Source: Thermothelomyces thermophilus ATCC 42464 (lineage: Eukaryota > Ascomycota > Sordariomycetes > Sordariales > Chaetomiaceae). From it: a stretch of DNA of 64,000 nt. This document shows positions 11,517-24,749 of this stretch, piece by piece; position 1 is the stretch's first letter; every line of letters starts with the position of its first letter. The translations under genes and the position numbers were made by a program. The notes beneath the pieces were generated by a model. It saw only the letters and a list, made by a program, of their open reading frames with translations. It was not told the DNA's origin and searched no databases. Location of the stretch: positions 10,726,001 through 10,790,000 of the forward strand of contig NC_016472.1 of assembly GCF_000226095.1 (NCBI RefSeq). The letters are read 5' to 3'.

Positions 11517-11915
11517 TTCGATGAGGTAAGGATGCTGTTGAAGCAAAAGGGGGGGGAGAGTCATTTGTTTGTGATGGGTGACACATACAAAGAATGTCAT
11601 AATAGCGGCAGTCAGTACCTTACTTTGGGTAATAAGGGGGACACGAAAAGTCACACACACCAACGGACTGTTGTTGACATTGGACAAACAACATGCATGG
11701 TATCGTAAAAAGCAGGACGTCCACAACATGCGTGGTATCATAAAAACAAAAACCAGGACGGCCAGGGCAGACACACCTCGACTTTGTTGGGCATAAACAA
11801 GGGAAAAAAAAAGAAAAAAAAGAGAAAAACAGCCCAGCGCCAGACTCCCCAGAACAAAGAAACATAATATCCCAATCATGCATTGCGCACGTCGTTGGAA
11901 ATCGGTGTCATGACG
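11517..11915. other. Convergent intergenic region
   Basis: Two 3' ends meet here (DUF4188-like +, transporter -). It contains a G-run near 11550 and an A-rich tract at about 11804-11831. No gene is seen. Confidence 0.5.
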
Positions 11916-13850
11916 TCACAGAGCCCTCCCGGGCAGGTTATAGGGATCTCGGTCCTCCATGGCGTAGATGTCCTTTTGGACGTCGTGCATGTCGATGTGG
12001 GCGACGGCGCTGTCGCCGTCGAAGATGCGCGCGATCTCCTCGAGGGTGGGGCCCTTGGTCTCGACGTAAAAGAACCAGACGAAGAGGAGCTCGACGAGGT
12101 CCCAGAGGGTGTAGAAGAGCATAAAGTTCCAGTGGTGCGGCAGCCGCTCCCACGCAATCTTGTTGGTTTGGCTGCCATGGCTAGTGTCAGCACCTCACCC
12201 CCTCTCCTCCCCCCTCTCTCTAGAGGAGCCGAACTCTAGGGGAGCAGAAAAGGGAAAAAAAAGAAAAGGAAGGAAAAAAAGAAAAGAAAAAGAAAAGGAA
12301 AAGAAAAGACGGAGAAAAAAAACATACTTGGAGATGGCGAGGACGGCCTGGACGGTAATGTTCATGATCATCATGCCTTTGGCGCGCAGGTGGAAGGGCA
12401 GGACCTCGAGGGCGTAGGCGACGAGCAGGCCGGAGAAGCCGATGTCGTAAAAGATGCCAAAGATCCAGATGAAGACGAGCTGGGCGTAGCCGGCGCGGAC
12501 GTTGAGCTCGGCCGACTTCTCGTACACGGCGCCGGTGACGGTCCAGCAGGCGAAGGAGAGGACCATGCCGAGCATGGAGGTGAGGAAGAGGGGCCGGCGG
12601 CCGAAGCGGTCGACGCCCAGGGCGGCGGTGACGGTGACGATGAGGTCCAGGATGGTCTTGCCGGTCGACATGGCCAGCTTCTGGTTCTGGTTGGTGATGC
12701 CGGCGCCGAGGTAGATGGCGTTCATGTAGTTGGAGAAGAGGGCGTTGCCGCTGTACTGCGAGATGACGCCGAGCGAGACGATGATGGCGAGCCGCCAGCG
12801 GTTGCCGCGGGTGCGCAGGAAGTCGCGGTAGCTGGTCGAGCGCTCCGTCTCCTTCTGGATCCGGATGGTCTCGCGGATCTCGCGGAACTCGAACTGGACC
12901 GTGGCGTTGTGCGGGTCGCCGCCGGCGTGCCACTTGGTGAGGATGTGGAGGGCCTCCCGGTGGCGCTCCTTGTTGATGAGGAATCGGGGTGACTCGGGGA
13001 TCCACCAGATGCCGGCGAGCTGGATGAGCGAGGGCACCACCTGGATGAGCGTGATGGACCGCCACGACCACTCGCTCCGCACCGTCGCCGTGCCCCAGGC
13101 GATGCACGAGACCAGCAGCGCGCCCGCGTTCCACAGGCAGTTGTAGATGGCCGTGACCGGCCCGCGGTGCTGCGGGTGGCAGATCTCGGTCAGGAGGAGC
13201 GGCGAGGCCATCTGAGCAAGTGAGTTGCCGAAGCCGAGCACGAAACGGCCGCCCATGTACACTGCATCATCCGTCATCAAACCCTGGTCAGTCGACTATG
13301 TCCCGCAGGAAACGGGTACTACTAGCGGATGTGTGTGTTCTTTTTTTTTTTTTTTTGTGTGTGTGTGTGTGTGTGTGTGTGCCTGTCTGTCTGTCTTTGT
13401 TGGCAGGGGGGGAAACAACTTACTGCCGTAGCCGTTGCTAAAGGCCGTGAGGAAGCCGCCCGTCACCATGAAGGTGCAGCCGGCGATGATGGCGGTCCGG
13501 CGGCCAAAGTGGTCGGCAACGTATGGGGTGATAAAGAAGGAGACGATGGAGCCGATGTTGAACATGTTGACGAGGATGGCGAGCTTGCTGTTGAGCGCGG
13601 GGTCCCCGGCGTTCCGGTCGTCCTGGAGCTCGGGGAAGAAGAAGCGGTTCCAGGCATCGATCTGCTGCGACGTGTTGACCAGCATGCTGTCGTACCCTGT
13701 CGTCGCGGAGGCCACCATGAGGATGACGGCCATGCCGTAGAGCTTCCGGAGATGCGGTTCCCTCGTCCAGTATACCCTCTGGAACCGCGGCGTCTCGTGG
13801 ACGACCTCGAACTCGGCCGAGACCGAGTCCGGCCTGATCTTGGACTCCAT
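11916..13850 (-). CDS. MFS sugar transporter (sugar porter family, lactose-permease-like)
   Basis: Three exons, 13850-13424, 13261-12328 and 12171-11916, with donors GTAAGT and GTATGT and GCAG acceptors preceded by CTGAC branch sites, give 538 residues. An upstream in-frame GTG is ignored; the ATG encodes MESKIRPDS. Twelve membrane helices are expected. The sugar-porter signatures are present: DHFGRR after helix 2, GGRFVLGFG in helix 4, PESPRFL after helix 6, DRFGRRPLF after helix 8 and ETKGPTLEEI after helix 12. GYDSMLVNTSQQ and the HHWNFMLFYTLWDLVE stretch resemble the fungal lactose-permease-like branch. It should carry a mono- or disaccharide with protons across the plasma membrane; the exact sugar cannot be read. 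The first intron holds a T-run plus GT microsatellite and the second a 75-base pyrimidine tract (on the coding strand). Confidence 0.93.
12240..12321 (-). repeat. Long pyrimidine tract inside a transporter intron
   Basis: On the transcribed sense strand this is almost pure T with scattered C, immediately after the GTATGT donor of intron 2. The + strand reads as A/G only, apart from one base. Confidence 0.8.
13338..13381. repeat. Poly-T plus (GT)n tract inside a transporter intron
   Basis: A T-run is followed directly by about a dozen GT units and then short CTGT repeats. It lies wholly within intron 1 of the sugar transporter (13262-13423). Confidence 0.85.
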
Positions 13851-16487
13851 TGCGGCCCGCACCCGTGTGGTTCCCCTCGAGTTGTCAGTGCGTAGCTGTC
13901 GTCTGTCCCGGTTCGCTCGACGTCGACATCGGCGGGAAAAGGTTCAGAAGCGGCACAGAGAGAGAGAGAGCCTCACGGCGGACCGGGGCTGTGGGGTGGT
14001 AAAGGGGGGGGACATAAATATCCGGCGCAACATACTCCGTACCCCGAGGAGCCCACCCCGTCATGACAGCCTTGTTAGGAGGGAGTGTGTGTGCATGATA
14101 TATTCCCGTACGCCAGACTCCGTACGCGGTACGGATCCCGTAGTGCATGCGCCTCCCGGAACCCCAGTGAAGGAATGGTGTCAACTAGTACCTAACGTTA
14201 GCGCCCTCCATCCTGGCTTTCCCAGAGACCAATGACGGCGGGCCGTTGCCGACAAGGAGGGTGACAGAATTGGAAGGAGTCCGGGGTGACATTGCAGAGA
14301 GAGAAGAGTGACCCATGGAATGTCAAGCACCGAAAGCGTGCTGGCGCCAGTCTCCTCGCACACCAAAAGGCTTGGCGAGAGGCCCAAACGGCGATGCGGA
14401 CAAACCCTGCCGAGCTCAGCTGCAGAAAGGGGGTTTGTCAATGAAGCCCACTTGGTAACTCCGGAGAACAGTGCAGATCATCCAAATGACAGGGAAGCAA
14501 GAAGAGAGGGATCGCCTTCGCTGGCCCAGGAGGGATTGACTCGGTGCACTAACTGCCTCCTGTGGTACACTTAATAGACTCAGCACTCCTCTCTCTGGGC
14601 CGCCTTCGCTTCATTTCAGCCTCGAGACCAAGTTGAGGGCCGCCTCGAAATATCAGATATCAAGCATCTGCAGCCCTTTGATGGGGCCGAGTGCGGGGAG
14701 TGGCGCCTGGACGTGCGTGGAAGGGCGGGAGAAGAATCGCGGGGGTGGAGAGGGGAAAGTGGAGCGTGGTGAACGTACTGTACCTAGTTATGTACGAGTA
14801 TGTATGTATGTACAATACAATACATACTCCGTACATAACTAGTGTAACCCGTACACAGTGCAGTTCCAGCTTGCAGCGCTTGATCGGTCAGCTGTCAAAG
14901 TAAGCTCGTAGACGGCCGTCCCGACAGAGCTGATCATTTGCTTTTCCTGGGATGATCTCGGGACTTCCAAGTCGTCTTGGTGCTGTTGATCCTCCCTTGT
15001 CCAGAACATTTCGCTTGTGGAGGCGAACAGCAGGTTTGACGTGCATACGCACAAGGGGCTACAATTTGCCAACCTACTACACTGTACGGAGTAGGAGATG
15101 GGTTCGCTGAGGTTGGTTAATCAACGGCAAAATGCGGACAGGGTTCCGCAAGCAGCGAGTAGACTAGCGGGATCCTGTCGTGTAACTCCCAAGCCGTTTT
15201 AGTTGCGACCTTGTAACCAGGCATCAGTGCAACGGCACGGCGGGGTTGTGCGAATGAGCAACGATCAACGATCGAGGAAGTGGTCTGTCACCAGCGCCGG
15301 TGTGTTTGAGAGCGGCGTGTGCGAGAAGGCATTCCGAATCGCTGTCAATACTACTTGTTAGTGTAGACCCCAAAACCGGCAAGCGCAGAGCACCGACGAG
15401 GGTGCAGTTGGCATGGATGGTGAGACATTTTGATGGCCTCGATTGGCAAATTGCGGCCAACGAGCGCTGTGCGCCACCGCGCGTTCCTGGGGCATGCAGT
15501 CAGCGGCCGTGGCGTCTGCAGGGGCGAGGGGGGGGGAAAAATCGAGACCTGCAAGCTCAGAAGCGACATTGGCTTGGGCCAGACGGGCCGCTTCGTGCAA
15601 AGCTGCAGTTGGCTGCGTGCATGCTGTGGCACGAAGGCAGCCAGAGTTTCGCAGTTCCCAGGAGCTGAAAAGATGGAGATGCCGTCGGCATCGAGGCCGA
15701 ATGAGCTGCCTGGGGCCCGACTTTTTTTTTGGTGAAAGGCGGCGGGAAGCAGGGACGCTGAGCCGGGGCCGCGAGATGCCTCGACCCACTCCGGCGCCCC
15801 AAAATCGTTCAAGCGGTGCACGGACGTGATCCTTGGTCAGCAACACTACACTAAACTAGCGTCTCGAGGACTCCTGAGTGAGATGATTGCTGCGTAAGGA
15901 ATCGAGAGGAACTTTGCCCTCCACTGCTTACCTACACTACATTGTGGAGTAGTTTAGGAGTCCAATTATGTATGCTAATCGACTAACACTTGGTGCTGTA
16001 CGGACGTAGTATGTACAGATCTCCGGGCTTTTTCATGAAGGGAGGCTGCTGAGGGCGAAGTTCTTTTTGACACAAACCCGAGGTTGCCTCTGCTGGGCCT
16101 CCATGGCACCCAGCCAACTTCCCCTTCTACACTAAAAGAAAACTACCGGTGGGGCTGAGAGTTCCCCGCTGCAGTGCGCCCGAGCGTCAAAAATTCCTGG
16201 GGAAAAAGCAATGTGAACTCAGCCCGCTGGGTCGCTTCCCTGGCGTCGCTGGTACACTAGTTACTGTGTACATACACGAACCCAACCCCTTGCTGTGTTC
16301 CAGAAAAGGTGAGTCTGATGGCACGGCGTCCGGGGGCCGCCTGAGGGGTATCATCGAACCATCAATCGTGGACTTTCAATCCTGGGATCTCCGAAGCAGA
16401 AGGAATGCACGAGTACAAATTGTTTGGGTAATGCAGCCCCACAGATTCTGCCAAATCTGTGCCCTGACAGGGAGTCCAAAACCGTTG
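13851..16487. other. Gene-poor region upstream of the transporter
   Basis: This includes the transporter promoter. Exact TACGGAGTA/TACTCCGTA words occur at 14033, 14825 and 15085, plus near copies at 14116 and 15997. TGTA/TACA-rich microsatellite-like DNA lies at 14790-14840. GC-rich open frames overlap in up to six frames at 15.3-15.85 kb with no domain, so I call no gene. Confidence 0.45.
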
Positions 16488-16492
16488 GCGAG
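16488..16492. repeat. Target duplication of Gypsy element A (left copy)
   Basis: GCGAG immediately before the 5' LTR is repeated as GCGAG at 24390-24394 immediately after the 3' LTR. Confidence 0.9.
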
Positions 16493-16732
16493 TGATACAG
16501 TACGTTGTCTACAGACGCGTCCATCATGTAAGGCTGGATAAGATAAGACCTGTGGATCTGGCAAACGGGCTGGCAAACGGAGGGTTCTTTGTTCCTATCC
16601 TCTACTTATACAGAGCCAACAGGGCCAGCCAACGTAGGAAGGAGACATCCCTCTTTTGAACTATTTACAACTTACCAACTTTTCCATCAATTGGAACCAC
16701 TATCTTCTATCAATTAGAACCATCTTCTATCA
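16493..16732 (+). repeat. 5' LTR of element A
   Basis: 240 bp, TGATAC...CTATCA. Base composition is near that of host DNA, unlike the interior. A CTTATACAG stretch about half-way is a candidate promoter element. It matches 24150-24389 except for eight transitions. Confidence 0.93.
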
Positions 16733-18819
16733 AATGGTAGCGGAAACTCTGCTTCTAACCATCTAAAACCATTAGTACTAGAATTAAATCGTGTTAACGA
16801 TTAGTTTAGTACCACTTTCGTGATAGTTACGTTCGGTCTTAGCAATTTAGTAACCGAACCGGGCGATTCTATTATAACTACTATAAAATCTCTGTTCCTA
16901 GCGACTTGGTAACTAGGGTAGTCATCTATCCTCCTCCTATCTATTAACCCTATCTTCGTTTGACCCTAGTGACTTGGTAACCAGTGGCTAGGCGAATCCT
17001 ATGTTAACCTTAGGATCCTTTCCTATAGAGGACCTTCCTAGACCTTCTTATCCTTTAAACTCTCCTTCGAAAAAGCTATTATATAAGGAACTGTCTAACT
17101 ATGCTAAGAGTGTACTACGAAGGTATAATAAGATGCCTTATATACCATAAGTGTAGGTATTAGATCCTAAAGACTAACTATAAGAAGATCCTCCATGGGA
17201 GCTAGAATTGCTACTTAGATTTGCTGATAATTACAAGCTATATTAAGCTAAACCTAACAATTTCGGCACTAACAAGGAAATAATAAGCTAGTTAAATAGC
17301 AAGATAGATCTTTGATTTAACTAGTTAAAGGAACAAACTAACTACTTTTCTAATAAGACTAAAGGAGCTATCTATAAACTATTATAATAGCTTGAAAAAA
17401 GTATTATTAGGATAGATCGTAGCTTTATAAACTACCTAAAGGGAGTTAAAGATCGACTTTATAGCTACCTAGAGAAGGATATTCTAGTAACGTTAGAACC
17501 GATGTTTAATTGTATTAAGGATCTAGAAATATACTTATTATAGTATAGAAATGTACTTAGCTAGATAGTAATATAGATGAAGGAAATAGTCAATATAATA
17601 TATAGTTAAGATAGCGAAAATGATGATTAATTGCCTAGTCGTTAACAATCTTCCTTTGATCCTACTAGATTTAGTACTATTATAGAAGAAGTATAATAGG
17701 TTAGCGATCTTATAGAAGATATATAATATAATAATAGTACTTTCCCTATACCTCTTAAGGGCGTTAATATTAGCTATCGTTATAATCTTAGCCGCCCTAA
17801 ACGTATATAGTCTTCGTATAAAGTCCTACACTTCGTAACTAGCAGCGGTAGAGGCAGAGATCCTAATCCCTTAGAATCTGACAAAGACGATGCCCTATCT
17901 AACTGTCGCTAACCTTTAGAAGACTAGAATCCTAGATGCCGTTAAGGCGCTCTATACCCTAGTAATAGTAGTAGTAATAGTAGTAGTAATAATAGTAATA
18001 ATAATAATGGATATTATATATATAAGTCTATATATAATATTACTATAAGTATATAGAGCTGCTTAGACTTTAAGATTAAGAGAGACGATATTAGCTAGTT
18101 TAATCTTTCTTTCTCTAACCTATATTCCTTAGGTATTATTAACGATAGTAAGAATCTAGTATTTACTAACGTCTACTACTTTGCTAACCGTATTAAAACC
18201 TTCCTAGAAAGCGACCCTAATAGTAACGTTAAGATATAGATTCTATCTTTCTTCTAAACCCTTCTTAGCGGCCTAGCTATCATTTGGTAGACTAATAAGC
18301 TAAACGGCTCTACATATAGATAATTACGCGAACTAGGTCTTCAAGCTATTATAGATCGACTATAGGAACGCTTTATACCTAACGTTATAATTACTACTTG
18401 CAAGTTTAATAAAGCTAGCCTATATCTAAAGGATATTATAAAGGACAAGTAAGCGCTTAGTTTCTTTGTTCAAAAAATGCTTTATTAGGCACGCTTAATA
18501 TATATGCTTAACAAACGTAACGATAATTAGTAAAGAGTTATAGTTCAAATCTAGTTAGCTATAGACCTCTATATTAAGTAGTATTTAGATCTTCCCTAGC
18601 GATACTCCTTACTTAGCACCTATATATAGTATATCAAGTAATTTTAATCTATTATTTTAGCGGCCGCTCTTGACTACTACCTATATCTATAGAAGAAGCA
18701 GTCTATAGATAGCAAGTTAGAGTCTCCTAAAGCTAAAAACAGGGGGTTATATAAACCTATATACCATAATGCTAATCGACCTCGATAATTTGGCTATAGA
18801 TATAATAAGCCTCTAAGAT

Positions 18820-18965
18820 ATGACTAGTATAACCGTGAATTTGAACGTAATCGCGGATTTGACCGTAATCGCCGGTTTGATCGCGATCGCGGATTTGACC
18901 GTAACCACGACTAGGATCGCTACGACTAGGATCGCTACAACCAGGATCGCTATAAGTAGGGTAAT
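18820..18965 (+). repeat. Short tandem repeats in the gag end of element A
   Basis: Units of about 21 bases (GATTTGACCGTAATCGC-like) followed by about 15-base units (ACTAGGATCGCTAC-like) give an Arg/Asp-rich repeat in the gag direction. This would suit an RNA-binding nucleocapsid tail. Confidence 0.6.
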
Positions 18966-21900
18966 CGTAGCCAAAAGTAGGTTAGATTTGGCAAGGATGA
19001 CTACTAGCGAAAGGAATATCATAACTACGCTTACTTTGCTAAAGAAGCTAGTAATGGCTCCGAGCCAGATTAATCTAACGTATAGTTAGCCAAAAGTGCC
19101 CCTGAATCTAAATCTAGATCTAAATCTTTGGGCAGCGATACTAATATTATATACCTCATTCTAGACTTGTAACTTACTTGCTATAAGTGCTATAAATCCT
19201 TTGGTTTGTAAATCGAACTATATACCTATATTAAGCGATACTATAGAACTAGTCCTCTTCCTTCTATCTATAACTACGAAGCTAATCTTATAGACTTGGT
19301 TTGCTATACCTATAGTTTCTATAATACCACTCTAGAATCGCGAAATGCCCTCTTTTGGCACTTGAAATCTTATAAGGATATAAAATTAGGTAACTTTTAC
19401 CACTTAGTGGATTCCTTTACTTTAAATAACTAGTTAGATCTACCTACTTTGCTACCTAAAAACGTATACTAAGCTATAGATATATAACCTATTACGTTAC
19501 TAATAGGCTCTTTAGCAAACGTGTACTAACTTAGGGACGTACTACCTAGGTATATACCTAACTACTACGGTTTACTACTAGGATATACTTATCTATATAT
19601 TAGGGTATATTGCGAACCTATGGATCGTAAAGTAATAGAAGTGTACCTAGATCCTAGCGCTAGCCGCTCCCTAATCGACCGTACTTTCCTATAGCGATTA
19701 AACTACCAAATCGAACGATATAAGGGTAGAGTCAAAGGCGTAGAAAACGCCATATTAAGCCTTAACGAATAGGCGTCTTTCAATATCTACTTGCTAGGTA
19801 TAGAAAACGGTACTCCTACCCCGGCTAAGTTTACCTATATAGCGTAGGTTATCGACTCTCTAGCACCGAATCTTCTAATAGGTAACGAATTCCTAGATTC
19901 GTACGACGCGAATATCGACTACCATTATAAGGAAGTCAAATTATAGCTATTCGACTTCTGTCTTCCTTTTTCCGTATATACGTACTCTATACCCTACATA
20001 TGGAAGGTCAAAACTACTCGCAAAATCACTCTCCTGCCTAACCAATGGGTAATAGTGTCTATCGAGTATAAGCCTCTCCCGATAGGTCATGCCTTTATAT
20101 TTAACTTAGCTTATACTACCGTCTATAACTTTGTTATAAATACAAAGACCTTAAAAGTAGTACCTATTGAAAATACTATATAGGGAATGCTATATATCTC
20201 GAAGAGGTACCCTGTCAGAAGGATCAAGGAAATGGAAGATAGTGGCTACTTTACCTGTTTATAGAATATTACTTTCCACGTAGTAGCGATTACTACTACC
20301 ATCTTAACGATAGCTACACCTGCTATAGTAACAGACGTTGACCCTATGAAACTCGCTAATCAGTATAACGTTATACCGGTTAACGCTTCCTTTAATTTAA
20401 ACTACTATTTAGGCGTAATCCTTAAGGGTAATTACATCCCTACAAAGCTACCTATAACTATAGCCTTATTTATAGCCTCTGATAACGTAAATTCGGACAC
20501 TCCTATTAGCGACTTCGTCTTCTAACTTACCTAGCAATCTTAACCTTTTCCACTATAAGATATTTCACTAGAAGCAATCCTAGGAGCTGACGACACGGAA
20601 TGTAAGCCACATATGCCTAAAAAGCATTCTACACTAGGATTAAAGATACCCGGCTCCCTGCCTAAGATCGTTACTAATAACGGCGTCTATATCTATATAG
20701 GCGATCTAGTACTAGTACAGAAGTTTGCCGACTTGGTCAATAGATTTCTACAACTCTAGAACGACACTAGTCTAATTAATATACTATAGAACGAATAGAT
20801 AAAAGTACTACTTGTAGAAGGGTGGTAACACTAGAAAGTACGCTCCTACGTGTACCTGTTAAGCCAGAAGGACAGGGAAGTCCTAGATAAAACCTTCGAC
20901 ACCCTCTATCAATAGGGCAAACTATAGTTTGCAAAAGACGCCACTCCTTTTGCCTATCCTGTTTTCAGAGTCTAGCATACCGTTAAGGGTATCGCTAAGG
21001 GTCGCGTTATCATCGATCTATATAGTCTAAATAAGGCTACGGTTCCTAATAACTACCTATTACTACCATAGTCTAAGATTATTATGGCCTTATATAGAAA
21101 GAAGTTTATTATAGCAATCGACGCTATATCGTTTTTCTATTAGTTTGGCGTATATCCTCTATATCGTAATAGGTTTACACTTATCAGTCCCTACGGCTTA
21201 GAACAGCCGACCGTAGTACTTATAGGTTATTACAATTCGCCTATATATATACAACAGTTTATAGATTAGCTATTATAACTATATTCCTCCTACTATCGCG
21301 TGTTTATTGATGATATTATCATTTTCTTAGATATAGCTAAGGATTATATATAGTATTTAAAGACCATTTTCAACCTATTTCATAAGAAAAATATCGCTAT
21401 CTTACCTATTAAGTTATATATCGGCTACCTAAATATGGAACTACTTAGCTTTTATATAGATGGTCTTAGCCTTACTAATATAGATTAGCGTATTAAAGCA
21501 TTTAAGCAGTTATCCTTTCTATATATATTGAAAGTGCTAGAATAGTATTTAGGCGCTACTAGTTTCCTATAATACTTGATTATATACTATACAAAGATCA
21601 CCAAGCCGCTCTAGAAACGTAAGACTAACTTACTAATACGTAGCCGTAAGATTAGTAAACTAGAAGTCAGAAACTATACTAGGAGGATAGGCTATCATAG
21701 CTATACTTCCTTTTACCTAACCAAACAGGAAAAGGCGTCCTTTGCCGCCCTATAAGAGGCCATTTGTCACGAGAACCTGATTATCCTCTATTACTTTAAT
21801 CCTAACAAGCAGCTATATATTCAACTTGACGGCTATTTAGAACATAGATTTGGCGTTATAGTCTTCTACACTTGCGATAGATACGACTAGCGCCTAGGTA

Positions 21901-24149
21901 ACCCTATCTTAGCTAACCAAGTGCTGCTAGTAATGTTCTTAAGCCGCCTGTTAACGAAGGCTAAGATGTAATACGGACCCTTTGAATAGGAAGTCGCTTG
22001 TCTAGTCTAGGCAATTCGTAAACTGCGTACGATAGTCTATTCGGCGTATATACTAGTCATTGTCCTAACTAACTATACTACTATATATGGTATTATAAAA
22101 TAAACTAACCTAGATACAAGTTCTACCGACCGTATTAATCGTCACCTAATTAATGTATCTATCTACCTATTGTAATATAACCTTAAAGTCTACTACCTGC
22201 CTAGAAGACTTAACTTTATACCAGACGCCTTAAGCAGATTAAGCGCTTTAGGAGACCCTAAACCTTCTAAATGCCTAGATAGATTAACCGTACTTAACGA
22301 CGTTTAGTTTACTTTCGCTAAGGCGTAGATATATCTAGATCTTAAGGCAAAGTTCGTTAATGGCTATAAGGCTAATGCTAAGTATACCCCTATTATTAAG
22401 GACCTTATCAAAAACAAGCGTATAGATAAGACTATTAATAATAAGGGCATTACTATTTATTTACGCTACGGGCTACCGTTCGTCCTAATTGACAAGCTCC
22501 TTTACTATATTTGCCTAGATAGTATATATACGTCATATGTTCCGTCAAGCCTTATATAATATATCCTAAGCTTAGCTTACGATAAGAAGTATTACTTTAG
22601 AACCAATAGGATGATATACAACTTATATGGCATTGTGATCGATAGAGAAACCAGGTATATATAGGATTACGTAAAGTACTGCCCTGTCTATCAAGTCAAC
22701 GCTACAGATCGTAACCTTCCTATAGGTAACTATTAGCTAATTCGTTTATTGGATACGCTACCTATATAAATAATTGCTATCGACTTTATAGTAGCGTTAC
22801 CGTTAGTTCTATTAGCCAGAACGCTATAGCATTTAAATAGGTATGATAAGTTTAATTCGATAATAACTAATATCTTATAAATTGTCTAAACGAATGCTCC
22901 TTATACCTAGCTACTCTAACTATACCGCTATAGACTAGGGCTACGTATTAATATAACAACTACTCCTATCCGACTGGGGAGTACTAACCGCCGTTATATC
23001 TAACCGTGATCGTAAATTCATATCTAAGCTATAGACTAGTATATAGAAAGCGCTAGGTATAAAACTATTAATAACTACTATATACTATCTATAGGGAGAC
23101 GGTCTTATAGAGCGAAAGAACTAAATGGTAGAAATCGCTCTATACTTCTTTATCTATAAGAAGCTAGATAATAACTAGACTACGATACTTCTATAGCTTT
23201 AGTAGCATTTAAACAGCATATATACTACCTCTATTAGCGTATCTCCTTATGAGTTGCTATATAGTTTCAAACTAGCCGGGCTACTGGAAGCGCTAACGGC
23301 GCCATTGTCAAAAACGGTATAGAATATCCTAGTTCTATATAAATATCTATACTAAGACACTTAAATAGCGATAGACTTTATAGTAGCCTACACTAAATAT
23401 AGATATAACATTAGCTACTATAATATTAAATTCAAGCTAGGTAACTAAGTATATCTATACCTATATTATAGCTACTACTTACTAGGTCGACTATTATATA
23501 AGTTATCCTAATAGTATACTAGACCTTTTAAAGTCATTAAATATATTAGCCGTTTAGTATACTGTTTTTATCTACCGCTAAATATAGATATCTATCCTAT
23601 AATATTAGTAGTATACTTATTACCTATACCTTTAGGCACTAACCTATATAACTATACTATACCGCCTCCTAACCCTATTAAGGATAGCTATACTAATAGC
23701 AGTTTGGAATCTAGAGATAAGTACGAACTCGAATATATCTAGAACTATAAGCTTATATATAGTAAGTATAAGTATCTAGTTAAATAGAAAGGGCTTAGCT
23801 ATAAATATAACGTTTAGAAGACTAACTTCTAGTTATATTATATATATAAAATAGTTAATAAATACTAGGTATACTAGGGAGGTTAACCTACTATAGCTCA
23901 AGTAATACAGATCAAACCCTTATATAGATACCCTTGTAAAGAGGCATTAAAGGCTCCCCCGAAAAGAGCCATAGATAGAAGACACTAAAGTAAGGCTATA
24001 GGTAGCCAAGAGGAAGATATATAGGATACTATAATAGTAAGATAACGCTACTACTTTCTATTACAATATTGCTACAGAAAGAAGGCACGTTTAAGAGCTA
24101 TTTGGAACTATAGTATAGGCACTACGTTTTTTCTTTTAGGCAGGGGACT

Positions 24150-24389
24150 TGATATAGTACGTTGTCTACGGACGCGTCTATCATGTAAGGCTGGATAAGA
24201 TAAGACCTGTGGATCTGGCAAACGGGCTGGCAAACGGAGGGTTCTTTATTCCTATCCTCTACTTATACAGAGCCAACAGGGCCAGCCAACGTAGGAAGGA
24301 GATATCCCTCTTTTGAACTATTTACAACTTACCAACTTTTCCATCAATTGGAACCACCATCTTCCATCAATTGGAACCATCTTCTATCA
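24150..24389 (+). repeat. 3' LTR of element A
   Basis: 240 bp, same ends and length as the 5' LTR. It is followed by the GCGAG target duplication at 24390-24394. Confidence 0.93.
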
Positions 24390-24394
24390 GCGAG

Positions 24395-24749
24395 CCAAGC
24401 CTCGTTTTTGCATCGGGAGCGGAAACCCGGTTCTGCCAAAAACACCACCCGGTTCGCGTGGGTACCATGTCATGTAGCATCTTCCTTCCGCTCGACCACT
24501 GTGCTGGATCGTCGGGCTTGAACGGAGTTGCGGAACGTCTAATAGTGTACCGCAGCGATTACACGAGCTGCAATCCGTACTTGGTCCCTTGCATGCTTTC
24601 ATGCGAAGGGAATTTTCACCCTTTACACAGGGCACGATTTGGACGGAGAATCATTTCGGAAAGTGCCTTAAGGAGGTAACGTTATCTAAGTTTAGGTAAT
24701 TAGATACCATGACGGCGTACCTTCTTCTGTTGGGCGACTCCCATATCAT
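24395..24749. other. Flank between element A and the PAN-domain gene
   Basis: This is single-copy-type DNA holding the presumed 3' UTR of the minus-strand PAN-domain gene. Element A therefore landed within about 360 bp of that gene's stop codon. Nothing else is seen. Confidence 0.5.

Larger units (their letters stand above)
16493..24389 (+). mobile_element. Ty3/Gypsy LTR retrotransposon A, complete length, heavily decayed
   Basis: The element is 7,897 bp with 240-bp LTRs starting TG and ending CA, a 5-bp target duplication, a TGGTAGCG primer-site-like sequence right after the 5' LTR, and a GGCAGGGGAC purine tract before the 3' LTR. The interior is AT-rich and broken many times over by RIP-type transitions. 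Parts can still be placed: a gag region at about 17.2-19.1 kb with an Arg/Asp/Tyr repeat near its end, a protease region at about 19.6-20.0 kb, reverse transcriptase at about 20.9-21.6 kb (a VFIDDIIIF-like core is visible), RNase H after it, and integrase at about 22.6-23.4 kb. RT before integrase means Ty3/Gypsy. It is not a close relative of elements B-D. It is a fossil. The LTRs differ at 8 of 240 sites, all transitions, so the LTR clock is unreliable; I would call it relatively recent. Confidence 0.93.

Noticed and set aside
10629-11879. Long minus-strand open frame (over 400 codons) across the DUF4188-like gene
   Set aside because: It is the GC-rich shadow of the plus-strand gene; it has low-complexity Val/Gly/Glu/Arg composition and no domain, whereas the plus strand has a recognisable family fold and proper splice sites.
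229-13850. A sugar-utilisation or secondary-metabolite gene cluster
   Set aside because: A Gal80-like protein, a lactonase-type propeller, a DUF4188-like monooxygenase and a sugar porter are present, but genes are spaced 0.4-2 kb apart in mixed orientations with unrelated membrane proteins between, and no backbone enzyme or glycosidase is seen.
15224-15846. Overlapping open frames on both strands at 15.2-15.85 kb
   Set aside because: Up to six frames are open at once, which points to base composition; none has a domain, start context or splice structure.
18813-19089. Repetitive Ile/Thr/Ala frames on both strands
   Set aside because: These are out-of-phase readings of the short tandem repeats in the gag region of element A, not a separate gene.
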